Below, piece by piece: positions 1 through 10,228 of a DNA stretch of 64,000 bases. Below the pieces are notes generated by a model. It did not search any database. It saw nothing but the letters and a program-made list of their open reading frames with translations, and was not told the DNA's origin. Positions within the stretch are counted from its first letter, which is position 1. Each line of letters starts with the position of its first letter. The stretch is from the NCBI RefSeq assembly GCF_907164915.1, contig NC_061862.1, positions 248,001-312,000 of the forward strand, written 5' to 3'. Source of the DNA: Impatiens glandulifera (Eukaryota > Streptophyta > Magnoliopsida > Ericales > Balsaminaceae). The translations under genes were made by a program, and so were the position numbers.

Positions 1-1287
1 TTATGTATAAATTTGAATGTTTATTGGAAGAGAATGAAAAGGATTGTTGGATTTAAGGAAGTAAATTATATGGATTATTAGTAGGTGGAAATATAAAGGC
101 TAATTTGAGTTTAATTTGATAATTGAAGGAAGAAAGTTTCAAAGGCTCATTTGAAAATAACAAAGGATATTTGGTAGAGCTTAAGAGTGGAAATAACTAG
201 ATATTGGGGGGTTAGGTAAGAAATCATACCTTCTTACAGTTTATTTTACTAAAATGTGATTATGTTGATAAAATGGTTTTATTAAAATGTGTTTCTAAAC
301 TTATGGATCAAGTTGACATGGAAATGTTTTGATAAAATGATTTGATAAAACGTTTGACAGCAATGACTTGATAATGTGATTTATAAATTGATTTGCGAAA
401 CTAGTTGATAAAGAATTTTTGATAAACTTATGCTAAATGCTTTGTGAAAGAATGATACATATGTATGGATTTGATTATGTGAATAATACAAGAATGATTT
501 TATTACTCTGGATAGGATTCTGTACTTATTTATTTGATAATGATTATTAATTCCTCGAGTGCTTATACCGGTAATGAGTCAACGCGTGACAGTCACGTTC
601 GGTTGATGGTTAATGAGTCAATGCAGGACCCCCAAATCCTGATTGATGGTAATGAGTCAATGCAGGACCCCCAAATCCTCATTGATGGTTAATGAGTCAA
701 TGTATGACATTAAAGTCCTTGTTGATGGAAATGAGTTATCAAAATAATGTAGTCATTATCACTATCCAGAGTTATATAGAAAAAGTATATTGGTTATTAA
801 CAGTACGTATTATATTTTTAATAAAAGTTTGATCTTTCTATAATTATATTAAATGTCTCTTGATCCAACTGTAATGATATTATGATTTTCTTACTGGGCA
901 AGTTTAGCTCACCCATTTTAATGGGTCCCCTTTTCAGAGAAGGATCCAAATCAAGTAACAGAACCTACTGGACAGTGAAGACTTGGATATCGATCTACTT
1001 TTGGTAAGAAAAGTTAGCCCTCTACTTAGAGTAGTGTATTAAGGGAGAGTTAGAACGATGTATTTTATAAACCATAAGATGGTAGCATTTTCACCTTGTA
1101 TTTTTGAAATTTTGATGAGGTGGCAAGAACATATTGTAGCTTAAAGGATTTTTGGTTAATGAAAGAAGGGTGATATTTTGATTAAGAAAGTTAGTAAAGA
1201 ATTATGTTAGCCTTGCATGTTATATTTAAGTGTATTTCAAGGAGATGACATGCGGCGACTGGTCACGACTCGGTTCGGGGCGTGACA
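1..1287 (+). repeat. 5' LTR of the gypsy chromovirus (first ~580 bp missing)
   Basis: The sequence matches the 3' LTR at 10812-12096 almost base for base, with scattered substitutions, and ends GGGGCGTGACA. By comparison with the 3' copy, about 583 bp of the LTR lie left of the window. It contains a short tandem array at 574-735. Confidence 0.93.
574..735 (+). repeat. ~40-bp tandem repeat inside the gypsy LTR
   Basis: Four imperfect units begin GGTAATGAGTCAA or GTTAATGAGTCAA and run through (GC)AGGACCCCCAAATCC to TTGATGG. The same array is in the 3' LTR at about 11381-11550, so it is part of this LTR family. Confidence 0.8.
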
Positions 1288-1294
1288 GCTTTAT

Positions 1295-1306
1295 TGGTAT
1301 CAGAGC
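1295..1306 (+). other. Primer binding site, initiator-tRNA-Met type
   Basis: TGGTATCAGAGC lies seven bases after the 5' LTR end. It is complementary to the 3' end of plant initiator tRNA-Met, the usual primer of chromoviruses. Confidence 0.88.
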
Positions 1307-1339
1307 ATAAGGTTTAACAATGGTATTAATGATGTAGGA

Positions 1340-2434
1340 ATGGATGATGAAGTTCTTGCCGGTTTTGCACGACGTACAAGGAGAAGACGTGATACCAATG
1401 AACCAAATGGACTTGTAAGTCAAGAGGAGGGGGAGACCTCCAGAGCGGTAACAGTTGAGGATATCGTCAGAGTTATGTCAGGAATAACACAACAACATGC
1501 ACCAACAAATAAGTTTGCTGAATTCAAGAAATTAGCTCAACCATACTTTGATGGTAGCAGCGATCCGCTAAAAGCTGACAAGTGGATAAAAGAGTTGGAG
1601 AAGTTCTTCGATGTACTCAAATGTGACGATGTGGAAAAGGTACGATTTACAATATTTCAGTTACAAAGAAATGTAAGCGATTGGTGGGAGTTGGAGAAGA
1701 AATTTTACGAGCGCGATACAAGTACACTCTCATGGGATACATTTAAGAAAGCTTTTTACAACACTTATTTTCCCAAGAGTTTGAGGCAAGAGAAAGAGAT
1801 GGAATTCATGAATCTGAAACAGGGAAATATGACTGTTACTGAATATCAAGCTCGGTTTGTGGAATTAACAAAGTTTTCTCAACCATGGATGGGAAGTGAG
1901 ATTACGAAGGCGAGAAAGTTTGAAATAGGGTTGAGTTCCCACATTAGGCAAGTTGTGGTTCCTTTTGAGCTTAACACTTTCATTGAAGTGGTTGATAAGG
2001 AACGATTAATTGAAAGGGAGTTGGATATTACGAGAAGGATTGATGAGGCGAGCTCGAAGAAAAGAAGTCATCAAAGTGCCAATGAAGGAAATCGAAACTC
2101 ATTCCAGAATAGAAGGCCCTTTTCTGTGAGCAGTCCGGCTCAAGCCCCTAGAAATGTGCCTTCAAATAATATATCGTCGTCTGTGCAATGTTCGCATTGT
2201 TCTGGAAACCATCGCATGGAAGATTGTCGTTGGTTATCGGAAGCATGTGTTTTATGTGGGCAACATGGTCACTTGAGAGCAAATTGTCCACGCTTTAGAA
2301 AGCCATTCACTCAGCCTAATGCGCGCGAGACAAGAAATTCCATGAATCGAAGACCCTTTCCCAATAAAAATAAGAAAATGGGACAGACATCAGGAGGCCA
2401 AGCTAGAGTGTTTTCTACAATGAATGTCGAGTAA
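1340..2434 (+). CDS. gypsy gag polyprotein
   Basis: An open frame of 364 residues starts at the first ATG after the primer site. Residues ~60-215 match the Retrotrans_gag capsid region (DWWELEKKF, SWDTFKKAFYNTYFP, MTVTEYQARFVELTKFS). A basic stretch near 230-245 precedes two cysteine/histidine clusters; the second (CVLCGQHGHLRANC, ~299-312) is a CCHC zinc knuckle that would bind packaged RNA. Gag forms the cytoplasmic virus-like particle. The frame ends TAA before the protease, whereas active relatives usually read straight into pol, so this stop is probably a mutation. Confidence 0.88.
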   Translation: MDDEVLAGFARRTRRRRDTNEPNGLVSQEEGETSRAVTVEDIVRVMSGITQQHAPTNKFAEFKKLAQPYFDGSSDPLKADKWIKELEKFFDVLKCDDVEKVRFTIFQLQRNVSDWWELEKKFYERDTSTLSWDTFKKAFYNTYFPKSLRQEKEMEFMNLKQGNMTVTEYQARFVELTKFSQPWMGSEITKARKFEIGLSSHIRQVVVPFELNTFIEVVDKERLIERELDITRRIDEASSKKRSHQSANEGNRNSFQNRRPFSVSSPAQAPRNVPSNNISSSVQCSHCSGNHRMEDCRWLSEACVLCGQHGHLRANCPRFRKPFTQPNARETRNSMNRRPFPNKNKKMGQTSGGQARVFSTMNVE

Positions 2435-2452
2435 GCGCGTGCGTCTAACGCT

Positions 2453-2785
2453 ATGGTCTCAGGTACTCTTTATGTTTCTTCTGCTTATGCTTTAGTGTTA
2501 TTTGATTCTGGTGCTACCGATTCTTTTATTTCTCAAACCTTTATCAAAAACCATAATTGGAATATTGAACCTCAAGACGTGAGTATAAGTGTAGAAACAC
2601 CATTGGGTGATAAAATAATTGCAAACCTAATTTGTAAGTCTCGAGAAGTGCATATAGGAGATAAAGTGTTACTAGTAGATCTTACGGTACTAGATATGCA
2701 TGGCTTCGATATCATTTTGGGAATGAATTGGTTAGCTCACAACTTTGCTATAGTTGATTGTCATGAAAAGAGGATAATATTTTAA
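2453..2785 (+). pseudogene. gypsy pol: aspartic protease segment
   Basis: The 110-residue frame holds the retropepsin active-site motif LFDSGATDSFIS near residues 16-27 and the downstream hydrophobic-G motif FDIILGMNWL. These are the two landmarks of gypsy proteases that cleave Gag-Pol. It is separated from gag by a stop at 2432-2434 and from RT by a stop at 2783-2785, so the polyprotein is not continuous. Confidence 0.82.
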
Positions 2786-2812
2786 ATTCCCGAGCAACCT
2801 ATATTCTCTTTT

Positions 2813-3895
2813 ATGGGAAGTAAAGTTGTTATTCCTCCAAAGATGATATGCTCTTTAGAAGCAAAACGCATGATTAGAAAGGGTTGCGAATGCTATCTGG
2901 TGGTGTTATGGGGTACCGAAAAGAATGAGAAATCCTTAGAAATTGTTCCGATCATAAATGAATATTCAGATGTGTTTCCAGATGAATTGCAGGGTTTACC
3001 TCCTGATAGAGAGGTAGAATTTGCAATTGATGTAGTGCTTGAAACAGCTCCAATAACGAAGAATCCGTATCGTATGGCTCCGACAGAATTGAAAGAATTA
3101 CGAGATCAATTGGAAGAACTATTGCAAAATGGGTACATCAAGCCAAGTTTTTTCCCATGGGGAGCTCTTGTTTTTTTTGTGAAAAAGAAGGATCGAACAA
3201 TGAGGCTTTGCATTGATTACCGAGGACTTAATAAGGTAACTATTAAGAACAAATATCCGTTACCGAGAATTGATGACTTGTTTGATTAGTTGAAAGGAGC
3301 ACAATTTTTTAGCAAGGTTGATCTCCGATCAGGTTATCATCAGTTAAAGATTAAACCGGCTGATATTGCCAAGACAATATTTCGAACAAGATATGGACAT
3401 TATGAGTACGTGGTAATGCCTTTTGGTTTGACGAATGCTCCAGCTGCTTTTATGAATCTTATGAATAGAGTATTCAAACCATTTTTAGATGAATTTGTGA
3501 TAATCTTTATTGATGACATATTGGTGTATTCTAAATCTGAAGAAGAGCACGAGAAACATCTCAGAATAGTACTCCAAACTTTGAGAGAAAATCAGTTATA
3601 TGCTAAATTTTCAAAGTGTGAGTTCTGGTTGAATAGTATCGCATTTCTAGAACACATTATATCTAAGGATGGAATATGTGTTGATCCTAAAAAGGTGGAA
3701 GCAATATATGAATGGCATAGACCATCTATTGTTTCAGAGATGCGTAGTTTCTTGGGTTTGACAGGTTACTACAAGAGATTTGTTAAAGGGTTTTCTCAAA
3801 TAGCATCGCCACTTACTCGATTGACACAAAAATGCGTAAATTTGAATGGTAAACAGAATGTGAATGGAGTTTTCAAGAACTCAAAATACAATTGA
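2813..3895 (+). pseudogene. gypsy pol: reverse transcriptase, broken by an in-frame stop and a frameshift
   Basis: RT blocks appear in order: [20 protein letters not shown], then [26 protein letters not shown], and the catalytic FIDDILVYS box (family consensus Y/FxDD), followed by [11 protein letters not shown] of the connection region. A TAG at 3287-3289 interrupts the frame just before the second block. Near 3850-3895 the frame shifts into the RNase H segment. Confidence 0.88.
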
Positions 3896-4701
3896 CTACG
3901 GCTCCTGTTCTAGCCATACCTTCTGAAAGTGAAGATTTTTCTGTGTATGGTGATGCTTCAAATAAAGGTTTGGGATGTGTGTTAATGCAAAACAAGCATG
4001 TCATTGCTTATGCATCTCGGCAGTTAAAACCACATGAACGTAATTATCCTACCCATGATCTAGAACTAGCAGCGGTAGTATTTGCATTGAAGATTTGGAG
4101 ACATTTCTTGTATGGTCTAAAAGTCGAAATTTATACCGATCACAAGAGTTTGAAGTATATCTTCACTCAAAGTGAATTGAATATGCGACAGAGGAGGTGG
4201 CTGGATCTAATTCAAGATTATAATTTGACGATAAGTTACCATCCTGGAAAAGCTAATGTCGTAGCTGATGCTTTGAGTAGGCAGCCATCAAGAGAAGAGC
4301 CAAGTTTGATTTCAAATATTGTGATTCGTCCTATGTTAATTGAGAAGGTTAAAATCTCTCAACAAGATGATTCTCAAATTTTAAAAATCAAAGGAGATAT
4401 GGAATCTGAGGCTGCGAAGGGATTTCAGCTTGATAAAGACAGAGTTTTGCATTTTCACAATCGATTATGTGTTCCTCAAAATGATGTTTTAAAGAAAGAG
4501 TTATTAGAGGAAGCGCATTACTCTAGATACACTGTTCATCCCGGTAGTACCAAGATGTATCGAGACTTAAAGGAGCATTATTGGTGGAACAACATGAATA
4601 GAGAAATTTCTCAATATGTCTCGGAATGTTTGACATGCCAAAAAGTGAAAGCAGAACATCAACGACCCGCATGCTTACTACACCATTTACCCATTCCGTA
4701 G
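3892..4701 (+). pseudogene. gypsy pol: RNase H and integrase zinc-binding domain
   Basis: RNase H acidic positions are visible in [33 protein letters not shown] and VVADALSR. Downstream, an HHCC zinc finger (H...H near residues 206-213, then CLTCQK) marks the integrase N-terminal domain. A TAG at 4699-4701 stops the frame before the catalytic core. Confidence 0.87.
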
Positions 4702-4722
4702 TAGAAATGGGAAGATATTTCC

Positions 4723-5364
4723 ATGGACTTTGTATCCGGAATGCCGAGGACAAAGAGGAATAATTCAGTTGTATGGGTAATTGTTGATAGGTTGACAAAA
4801 TCTACTCACTTTCTAGAAATTCCAACTGGATTCTCGATGGACAATTTAGCACGACTGTATGTCAAAGAAATATTGAGGTTGCATGGGGTACCAATTACTA
4901 TTGTCTCGGATAGAGATAGCAGATTTGTATCACATTTCTGGAAGAGTTTGCATCGGTGTTTAGGAACTAAGCTGAATTTTAGTACTGCATTTCATCCTCA
5001 AACTGATGGGCAAACAGAAAGAGTCAATAAAATTATGGAGGATATGCTTCGAGCTTGTATTATTGACCTAGGTGGATCATGGGATGATCACTTGACTTTG
5101 ATATAATTTGCTTACAATAATAGCTATCAAGCAAGTATTCAAATGGTTCCTTATGAAGCATTATACGGTCGCAAATGTTGTTCACCTTTGTGTTGGGATG
5201 AAATAGGTGAAAGAAGACTAATGGGACCAGAGATTGTGCAAGAAACGACTGACAAGATCCGAAAAATCAGAGAAAATTTAATCATTGCACAGAGCACACA
5301 GAAGAGTTATGCTGACAATCGAAGAAGATCTTTAGAGTTAAATGTGGGGATCATGTATTCCTAA
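4723..5364 (+). pseudogene. gypsy pol: integrase catalytic core, interrupted
   Basis: The integrase triad is visible: Asp in SMDFVSGMP, Asp in VSDRDSRF, Glu in GQTERVNKIME. This enzyme joins the cDNA to host DNA. A stop at 5104-5106 separates the core from the MVPYEALYGRKC segment, and the frame shifts again near 5364. Confidence 0.86.
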
Positions 5365-5366
5365 AG

Positions 5367-5742
5367 GTGTCTCCGATGAGAGGTGTTATGCGATTTGGAA
5401 AGTGTGAAAAACTGAGTCCCAGGTTCGTGGGACCGTTTGAAGTGTTAAAGAAAGTTGGCAGCGTGGCTTATGAAATTGCATTACCTCCATATTTATCGGA
5501 AGTGCATAATGTGTTTCATGTGTCCATGTTAAGAAAATATGTTTCTTCCAACGATTATATAATAGAATCAATTCCACTAGAACTTGGGAAGAACTTAGCA
5601 TATGAAGAGATCCCACTTCGAATTATTGATAGAAAAGAACAGATTCTACGTCGACGATCTATTAAGTATGTTAAAGTTCAATGGAGTAATCATTTTGAGA
5701 GGGAAGCAACGTGGGAACTTGAAGATGATATGAAAAGCAAGT
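5367..5742 (+). pseudogene. gypsy pol: integrase C-terminal region and chromodomain, cut by the copia insertion
   Basis: The segment contains the integrase tail (LSPRFVGPFEVLKKVGSVAYE, VFHVSMLRKYV) and a chromodomain-like end (RRSIKYVKVQWSNH, EATWELEDDM). Chromodomains are thought to steer integration to particular chromatin. The open frame continues to 5810, but everything after 5742 belongs to the inserted copia element; the native last codons follow position 10165. Confidence 0.85.
5738..5742. other. Left target-site duplication (CAAGT) of the nested copia element
   Basis: CAAGT here and at 10161-10165 flank 5743-10160 exactly. Five base pairs is the usual size for copia integrase. Confidence 0.88.
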
Positions 5743-5830
5743 TGATAGAAAAATTAAGTAGATTAATTTTAAACCGGCCACACATTACAAGTTTTGAATA
5801 TTTATTCTAAATAATCAAAAAGGGAGAAAT
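5743..5830 (+). repeat. Extra 88-bp unit at the 5' end of the copia element
   Basis: This block starts with the first 13 bases of the LTR and ends with the polypurine tract AAAAAGGGAGAAAT. It matches the units before the 3' LTR (8289-8552), and is most like the last one: both have CCACACATT where the other two have CCATACATT. It lies between the TSD and the 5' LTR, so it was part of the integrated cDNA. Confidence 0.87.
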
Positions 5831-5952
5831 TGATAGAAAAATTATTGTTATAACTTATGAAAAGTTTAATGAATAGATAAAACTAATTCAAATATATATG
5901 TTAAATCGCTAAGTTATATCAAGTATATTAATTGGTTTAAATATAATAAGAA

Positions 5953-6024
5953 GCTGTTGTAGCGTAGTGGTAAACGCCTCTGCCTGTCACACAGGTGACC
6001 AGGGATCAAATCCCACTGGTTGCA
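5953..6024 (+). other. tRNA-Asp(GUC)-like sequence inside the LTR
   Basis: About 72 bases follow the layout of plant tRNA-Asp: an A-box-like TAGCGTAGTGGT, anticodon loop CTGTCAC with GTC, GTGACC, and a B-box-like GGATCAAATCC. Most of the anticodon stem pairs, but the acceptor and T stems are poorly paired. It is therefore a relic rather than a working tRNA gene. The second LTR has a copy at 8675-8746 with changes in the A-box end and the T arm. Confidence 0.6.
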
Positions 6025-6235
6025 AATAATATTTAAAGTTTTGCTGTTTCAGGGAAATTGAGCAAAATCCATTCTGTTGGAAATATATATACCGTTCCGG
6101 TTGCTTGACTTCGGTTTGAAGTAAAAGCAACCGGAACCGGTTTGTCCAAGAAGTTCGGTCAACCGAAGTTCAGTCAAAGAGTCTGAAACCGGTCAGTAAA
6201 GTTCAGTCAAACCGGATCGGTCAACCGCCATTAAA

Positions 6236-6445
6236 TGCAGCCGCTCAATAATAATTGTTCCGGTTATTAAGTCAGCCACTCAATAATAAATGTTCCGGTT
6301 ATTAAGTCAGCCACTCAATAATAAATGTTCCGGTTATTAAGTGAGCCGCTCCAATCATAAATATGTTCCGGTTATTAAATGAGCCGCTCAGTCATAAATA
6401 TATTCCGGTTGGTTAAATGCTATCAAGTTCCGGTTGATTAAATGA
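6236..6445 (+). repeat. CCGGTT-containing ~34-bp repeats in U3
   Basis: At least five imperfect copies of GTTCCGGTTATTAA(G) followed by GAGCCGCTCAATAATAAAT-like words occur upstream of the TATA box. The position fits an LTR enhancer, but that function is inferred from position only. Confidence 0.6.
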
Positions 6446-6684
6446 GTAATCCAAATCCAGAAGCAATCTCCAGGCAGCAGGTAGCTGTCAGGCGGCCGGC
6501 TAAGAGCTGCCATGTGTCCAAAATGCAAACCGGTTAAGTGCATGTCTGCCATGTGTCCAACATGCAAACCGGCTAAATCGCATGTCTGCCATGTGTCCAA
6601 ATTGATCTGTCCAAGAGGGAAGGCGTGCAAGCCTCTTGATCATTACCAGGAGAGAGAAGAATGTAGTCGTTGGCTCTTCTCAGC

Positions 6685-6692
6685 TATAAAAG
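6685..6692 (+). promoter_or_regulatory. TATA box of the copia LTR
   Basis: TATAAAAG lies in GCTATAAAAGGAAGACGAG, about 650 bp before the LTR end, the expected place for the U3/R boundary. The same box is in the 3' LTR near 9509-9516. Confidence 0.7.
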
Positions 6693-7338
6693 GAAGACGA
6701 GACGTCTTCATTTAAGGCAGTGATCAAGCGAAAAATATCAATCACATCTTTTTAAGAAAATCATTAAGTTAGAGAGATAAAGTCATATATTCCAAAAACC
6801 GGTTTGCCTAAAACCGGAAGTCATTTGTGTGCTATTGTGTTGAGTTGTTGTATTACATCAAAGAGTGAGTTTGGTGTAACCGGCGAGTAGCGAAGTTGGG
6901 CTCGACCGGAAGTGTAATTGTAACTCTAAAGAGTTAGTGGAGATCCTTCTCATAACCTGAGAAGAAGGGGTGACGTAGGAGGGTTTGCTCCGAACATCCA
7001 TAAACAAATTTCCTGTCTCGTGTTCTTTCCTTCGCTTTCATTTCTTGCTCTCTTAACGTAAACCGCAAACTAACCGTTCTTCTAAAACCGGTCACTCATC
7101 TCCATTAAACCAACTCCTTCTTAAACATCATCTAAAGTCGCAAACGTTGCTTCAACCTGAAACAGACATTTCCGCCCTTGAACCCGGTTCAAGAGTCTGT
7201 GACAGGTTGTGCAGTGCTGAGAACGGTTTTAGTCTCTAACCGGACTATCACCAAGTTGTGTGTTGTGTAAAGCGGCCACCCTTACCTGAAACCGGAGAAA
7301 CACCCCGGTCCTCCAAGGGCGTCCCCGATCCTAACAAG

Positions 7339-7350
7339 TGGTATCAGAGC
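7339..7350 (+). other. Primer binding site of the copia element
   Basis: TGGTATCAGAGC begins two bases after the LTR end. It is complementary to initiator tRNA-Met. Confidence 0.9.
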
Positions 7351-7381
7351 GAGGTTCTTAGCACTCAAGCAACCGAAGAAG

Positions 7382-8085
7382 ATGGGAAGCATGACCCACA
7401 GCGACAAGCCGTCAATGCTAAACAGTGAAGCGTTTAGCAGTTGGAAGAAACAGATGTATCTACATCTGATTACGTTAGATGATGAGATGAGCACCATCCT
7501 AAAGGAGGGTCCGATAAAGATTAACAAGGAGACGGAAGAATGGACGGTTGAAGATAGGAGAAGAAGTAACCTAGACAACCATTGCATGAGACATATTTTC
7601 AAATCTTTGGATAACAACACTTTCGAGAAAGTCATTGAATGCGAAACGGGAAAAGAAGTGTGGGAAAAGTTGATCCAACTGTTTGAAGGTAGTGATCAAA
7701 CAAAGGAGAACCAGAAAGAGCATAAGGCTCTAATGGCTGCTGAAAGCAAGGGAAAATGGGCCGATAGCGATTCGGACGACTCATCATGCAACGACAATGA
7801 TGATAAAGTTGAAACCTGCTTCACGGCTAAGAAAGAATCTGAGGGATTAATAAGCCACGGACCCAAAGAAAAATGGGGACCAGATTTTCTATTGTCTATG
7901 AATGTAGGTAAATCAAGACAGAAGCTTGGAAGAGATAGCATGGCATCCGGACAGCCGGCTGCTGACGAACACATCATTTGAAGGGAACAAGCATGAAGTG
8001 GCTAACATCCTCACAAAGCCACTTCTCGAGTCTAAGTTTTCTTCCCTTAGAAATATTTTAGAATTGTTAGATTACAGAATTTGAA
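7382..8085 (+). pseudogene. copia gag fragment joined to the last codons of pol
   Basis: The ATG-started frame (7382-7981, 199 residues) has copia Gag features: FSSWKKQMYLHL, RRRSNLDNHCMRHIFKSLD, GKEVWEKLIQLFEG (UBN2-type). It then jumps to an acidic Asp/Ser tract of the kind found between gag and protease. In a shifted frame from about 7980 comes VANILTKPL, the conserved end of copia RNase H. The CCHC knuckle, protease, integrase and RT are gone. The clean joins suggest deletion during reverse transcription or recombination. The frame shift at the last join means no useful fusion is made beyond the Gag part. Confidence 0.8.
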
Positions 8086-8288
8086 GAAAATTTGTTAAAA
8101 AAAAAAAAAATATTCCTTAAACGAAACCTTTTTTCCAAAAAACCGTCCAAACAAGTGTAAGTTTTTCAAAAACCAGCCAAACAAGTGTAAGCTCTTTAAA
8201 ACCGGCCAAACAAATATAAGATTTTTAAAAACCGGCCACACATTACAAGTTTTGAATATTTATTCTAAATAATCAAAAAGGGAGAAAT
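8086..8288 (+). repeat. A-rich tract and AACCGGCCAAACAAGTGTAAG repeats before the polypurine units
   Basis: A run of A (about 8097-8110) is followed by four imperfect copies of a 35-40-bp unit built on AAACCGGCCAAACAA and GTAAG. The last copy merges into the first 88-bp block. No coding signal is seen. Confidence 0.6.
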
Positions 8289-8552
8289 TGATAGAAAAAT
8301 TAAGTAGATTAATTTTAAACCGGCCATACATTACAAGTTTTGAATATTTATTCTAAATAATCAAAAAGGGAGAAATTGATAGAAAAATTAAGTAGATTAA
8401 TTTTAAACCGGCCATACATTACAAGTTTTGAATATTTATTCTAAATAATCAAAAAGGGAGAAATTGATAGAAAAATTAAGTAGATTAATTTTAAACCGGC
8501 CACACATTACAAGTTTTGAATATTTATTCTAAATAATCAAAAAGGGAGAAAT
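8289..8552 (+). repeat. Three tandem 88-bp units, each with an LTR start and a polypurine tract
   Basis: Units 8289-8376, 8377-8464 and 8465-8552 each begin TGATAGAAAAATT, identical to the LTR terminus, and end AAAAAGGGAGAAAT, the polypurine tract. The 3' LTR starts immediately after. Each unit can therefore supply a plus-strand primer followed by an LTR-like TG end. Confidence 0.9.
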
Positions 8553-8674
8553 TGATAGAAAAATTATTGTTATAACTTATGAAAAGTTTAATGAATAGAT
8601 AAAACTAATTCAAATATATATGTTAAATCGCTAAGTTATATCAAGTATATTAATTGGTTTAAATATAATAAGAA

Positions 8675-8746
8675 GCTGTTGTAGCGTAGTGATAAACGCC
8701 TCTGCCTGTCACACAGGTGACCAGGAATCAAATCCCACTGGTGACA
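8675..8746 (+). other. tRNA-Asp-like sequence, second LTR copy
   Basis: It matches 5953-6024 with changes including AGTGATAA for AGTGGTAA and AGGAATC for AGGGATC. These weaken the A-box end and the T arm relative to the 5' copy. Confidence 0.55.
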
Positions 8747-9177
8747 AATAATATTTAAAGTTTTGCTGTTTCAGGGAAATTGAGCAAAATCCATTCTGTT
8801 GGAAATATATATACCGTTCCGGTTGCTTGACTTCGGTTTGAAGTAAAAGCAACCGGAACCGGTTTGTCCAAGAAGTTCGGTCAACCGGAGTTCAGTCAAA
8901 GAGTCTGAAACCGGTCAGTAAAGTTCAGTCAAACCGGATCGGTCAACCGCCATTAAATGCAGCCGCTCAATAATAATTGTTCCGGTTATTCAGTCAGCCA
9001 CTCAATAATAAATGTTCCGGTTATTAAGTCAGCCACTCAATAATAAATGTTCCGGTTATTAAGTGAGCCGCTCCAATCATAAATATGTTCCGGTTATTAA
9101 ATGAGCCGCTCAGTCATAAATATATTCCGGTTGGTTAAATGCTATCAAGTTCCGGTTGATTAAATGAGTAATCCAAA

Positions 9178-9332
9178 TCCAGAAGCAATCTCCAGGCAGC
9201 AGGTAACTGTCAGGCATGCTTGTCCAAATCCAGAAGCAATCTCCAGGCAGCAGGTAGCTGTCAGGCATGCTTGTCCAAATCCAGAAGCAATCTCCAGGCA
9301 GCAGGTAGCTGTCAGGCGGCCGGCTAAGAGCT
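9178..9332 (+). repeat. 51-bp unit in three tandem copies
   Basis: The unit CCAAATCCAGAAGCAATCTC...GCAGGTA(A/G)CTGTCAGGC occurs three times here but once in the 5' LTR (about 6450-6500). The copies differ by a single base or so, indicating recent expansion. Confidence 0.85.
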
Positions 9333-10160
9333 GCCATGTGTCCAAAATGCAAACCGGTTAAGTGCATGTCTGCCATGTGTCCAACATGCAAACCGGCTAA
9401 AGCGCATGTCTGCCATGTGTCCAAATTGATCTGTCCAAGAGGGAAGGCGTGCAAGCCTCTTGATCATTACCAGGAGAGAGAAGAATGTAGCCGTTGGCTC
9501 TTCTCAGCTATAAAAGGAAGACGAGACGTCTTCATTTAAGGCAGTGATCAAGCGAAAAATATCAATCACATCTTTTTAAGAAAATCATTAAGTTAGAGAG
9601 ATAAAGTCATATATTCCAAAAACCGGTTTGCCTAAAACCGGAAGTCATTTGTGTGCTATTGTGTTGAGTTGTTGTATTACATCAAAGAGTGAGTTTGGTG
9701 TAACCGGCGAGTAGCGAAGTTGGGCTCGACCGGAAGTGTAATTGTAACTCTAAAGAGTTAGTGGAGATCCTTCTCATAACCTGAGAAGAAGGGGTGACGT
9801 AGGAGGGTTTGCTCCGAACATCCATAAACAAATTTCCTGTCTCGTGTTCTTTCCTTCGCTTTCATTTCTTGCTCTCTTAACGTAAACCGCAAACTAACCG
9901 TTCTTCTAAAACCGGTCACTCATCTCCATTAAACCAACTCCTTCTTAAACATCATCTAAAGTCGCAAACGTTGCTTCAACCTGAAACAGACATTTCCGCC
10001 CTTGAACCCGGTTCAAGAGTCTGTGACAGGTTGTGCAGTGCTGAGAACGGTTTTAGTCTCTAACCGGACTATCACCAAGTTGTGTGTTGTGTAAAGCGGC
10101 CACCCTTACCTGAAACCGGAGAAACACCCCGGTCCTCCAAGGGCGTCCCCGATCCTAACA

Positions 10161-10165
10161 CAAGT
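10161..10165. other. Right target-site duplication (CAAGT) of the nested copia element
   Basis: It matches 5738-5742. The gypsy frame resumes from this copy. Confidence 0.88.
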
Positions 10166-10228
10166 ATCCTTTCACTCTTTGAAAGCTGAATAAAGTTTGG
10201 AGACCAAACTTCTTTAAGGAGGTAAGAT

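Larger units (their letters stand above)
5831..7336 (+). repeat. 5' LTR of the nested copia element
   Basis: The 1506-bp LTR begins TGATAG and ends CCTAACA. It contains a tRNA-like segment, a CCGGTT-rich repeat region, a TATA box at 6685-6692 and a leader rich in AACCGG-type words. The 3' copy is 102 bp longer because of a 51-bp unit triplicated there. Confidence 0.92.
5743..10160 (+). mobile_element. Non-autonomous Ty1/copia element (internally deleted) nested in the gypsy chromodomain
   Basis: Two near-identical LTRs (5831-7336 and 8553-10160, both TGATAG...TAACA) flank only 1.2 kb of internal sequence. That interior has an iMet primer site, part of gag, and the last codons of pol. Protease, integrase and nearly all of RT/RNase H are missing, so movement would need enzymes from a full-length relative. 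The real left end, set by the CAAGT TSD, is 88 bp upstream of the 5' LTR. Confidence 0.88.
8553..10160 (+). repeat. 3' LTR of the nested copia element
   Basis: This 1608-bp copy matches 5831-7336 with a few substitutions. It also carries two extra 51-bp units at about 9181-9332. It ends TAACA directly before the right TSD CAAGT (10161-10165). Confidence 0.92.

Noticed and set aside
5953..6024. A functional nuclear tRNA-Asp gene
   Set aside because: The anticodon loop and boxes are recognisable, but acceptor and T stems pair poorly and it lies inside both LTRs of a retroelement, so I call it tRNA-like only.
9110..9539. ORFs on both strands within the copia 3' LTR
   Set aside because: They arise from the 51-bp triplication and CCGGTT repeats and have no conserved protein features.
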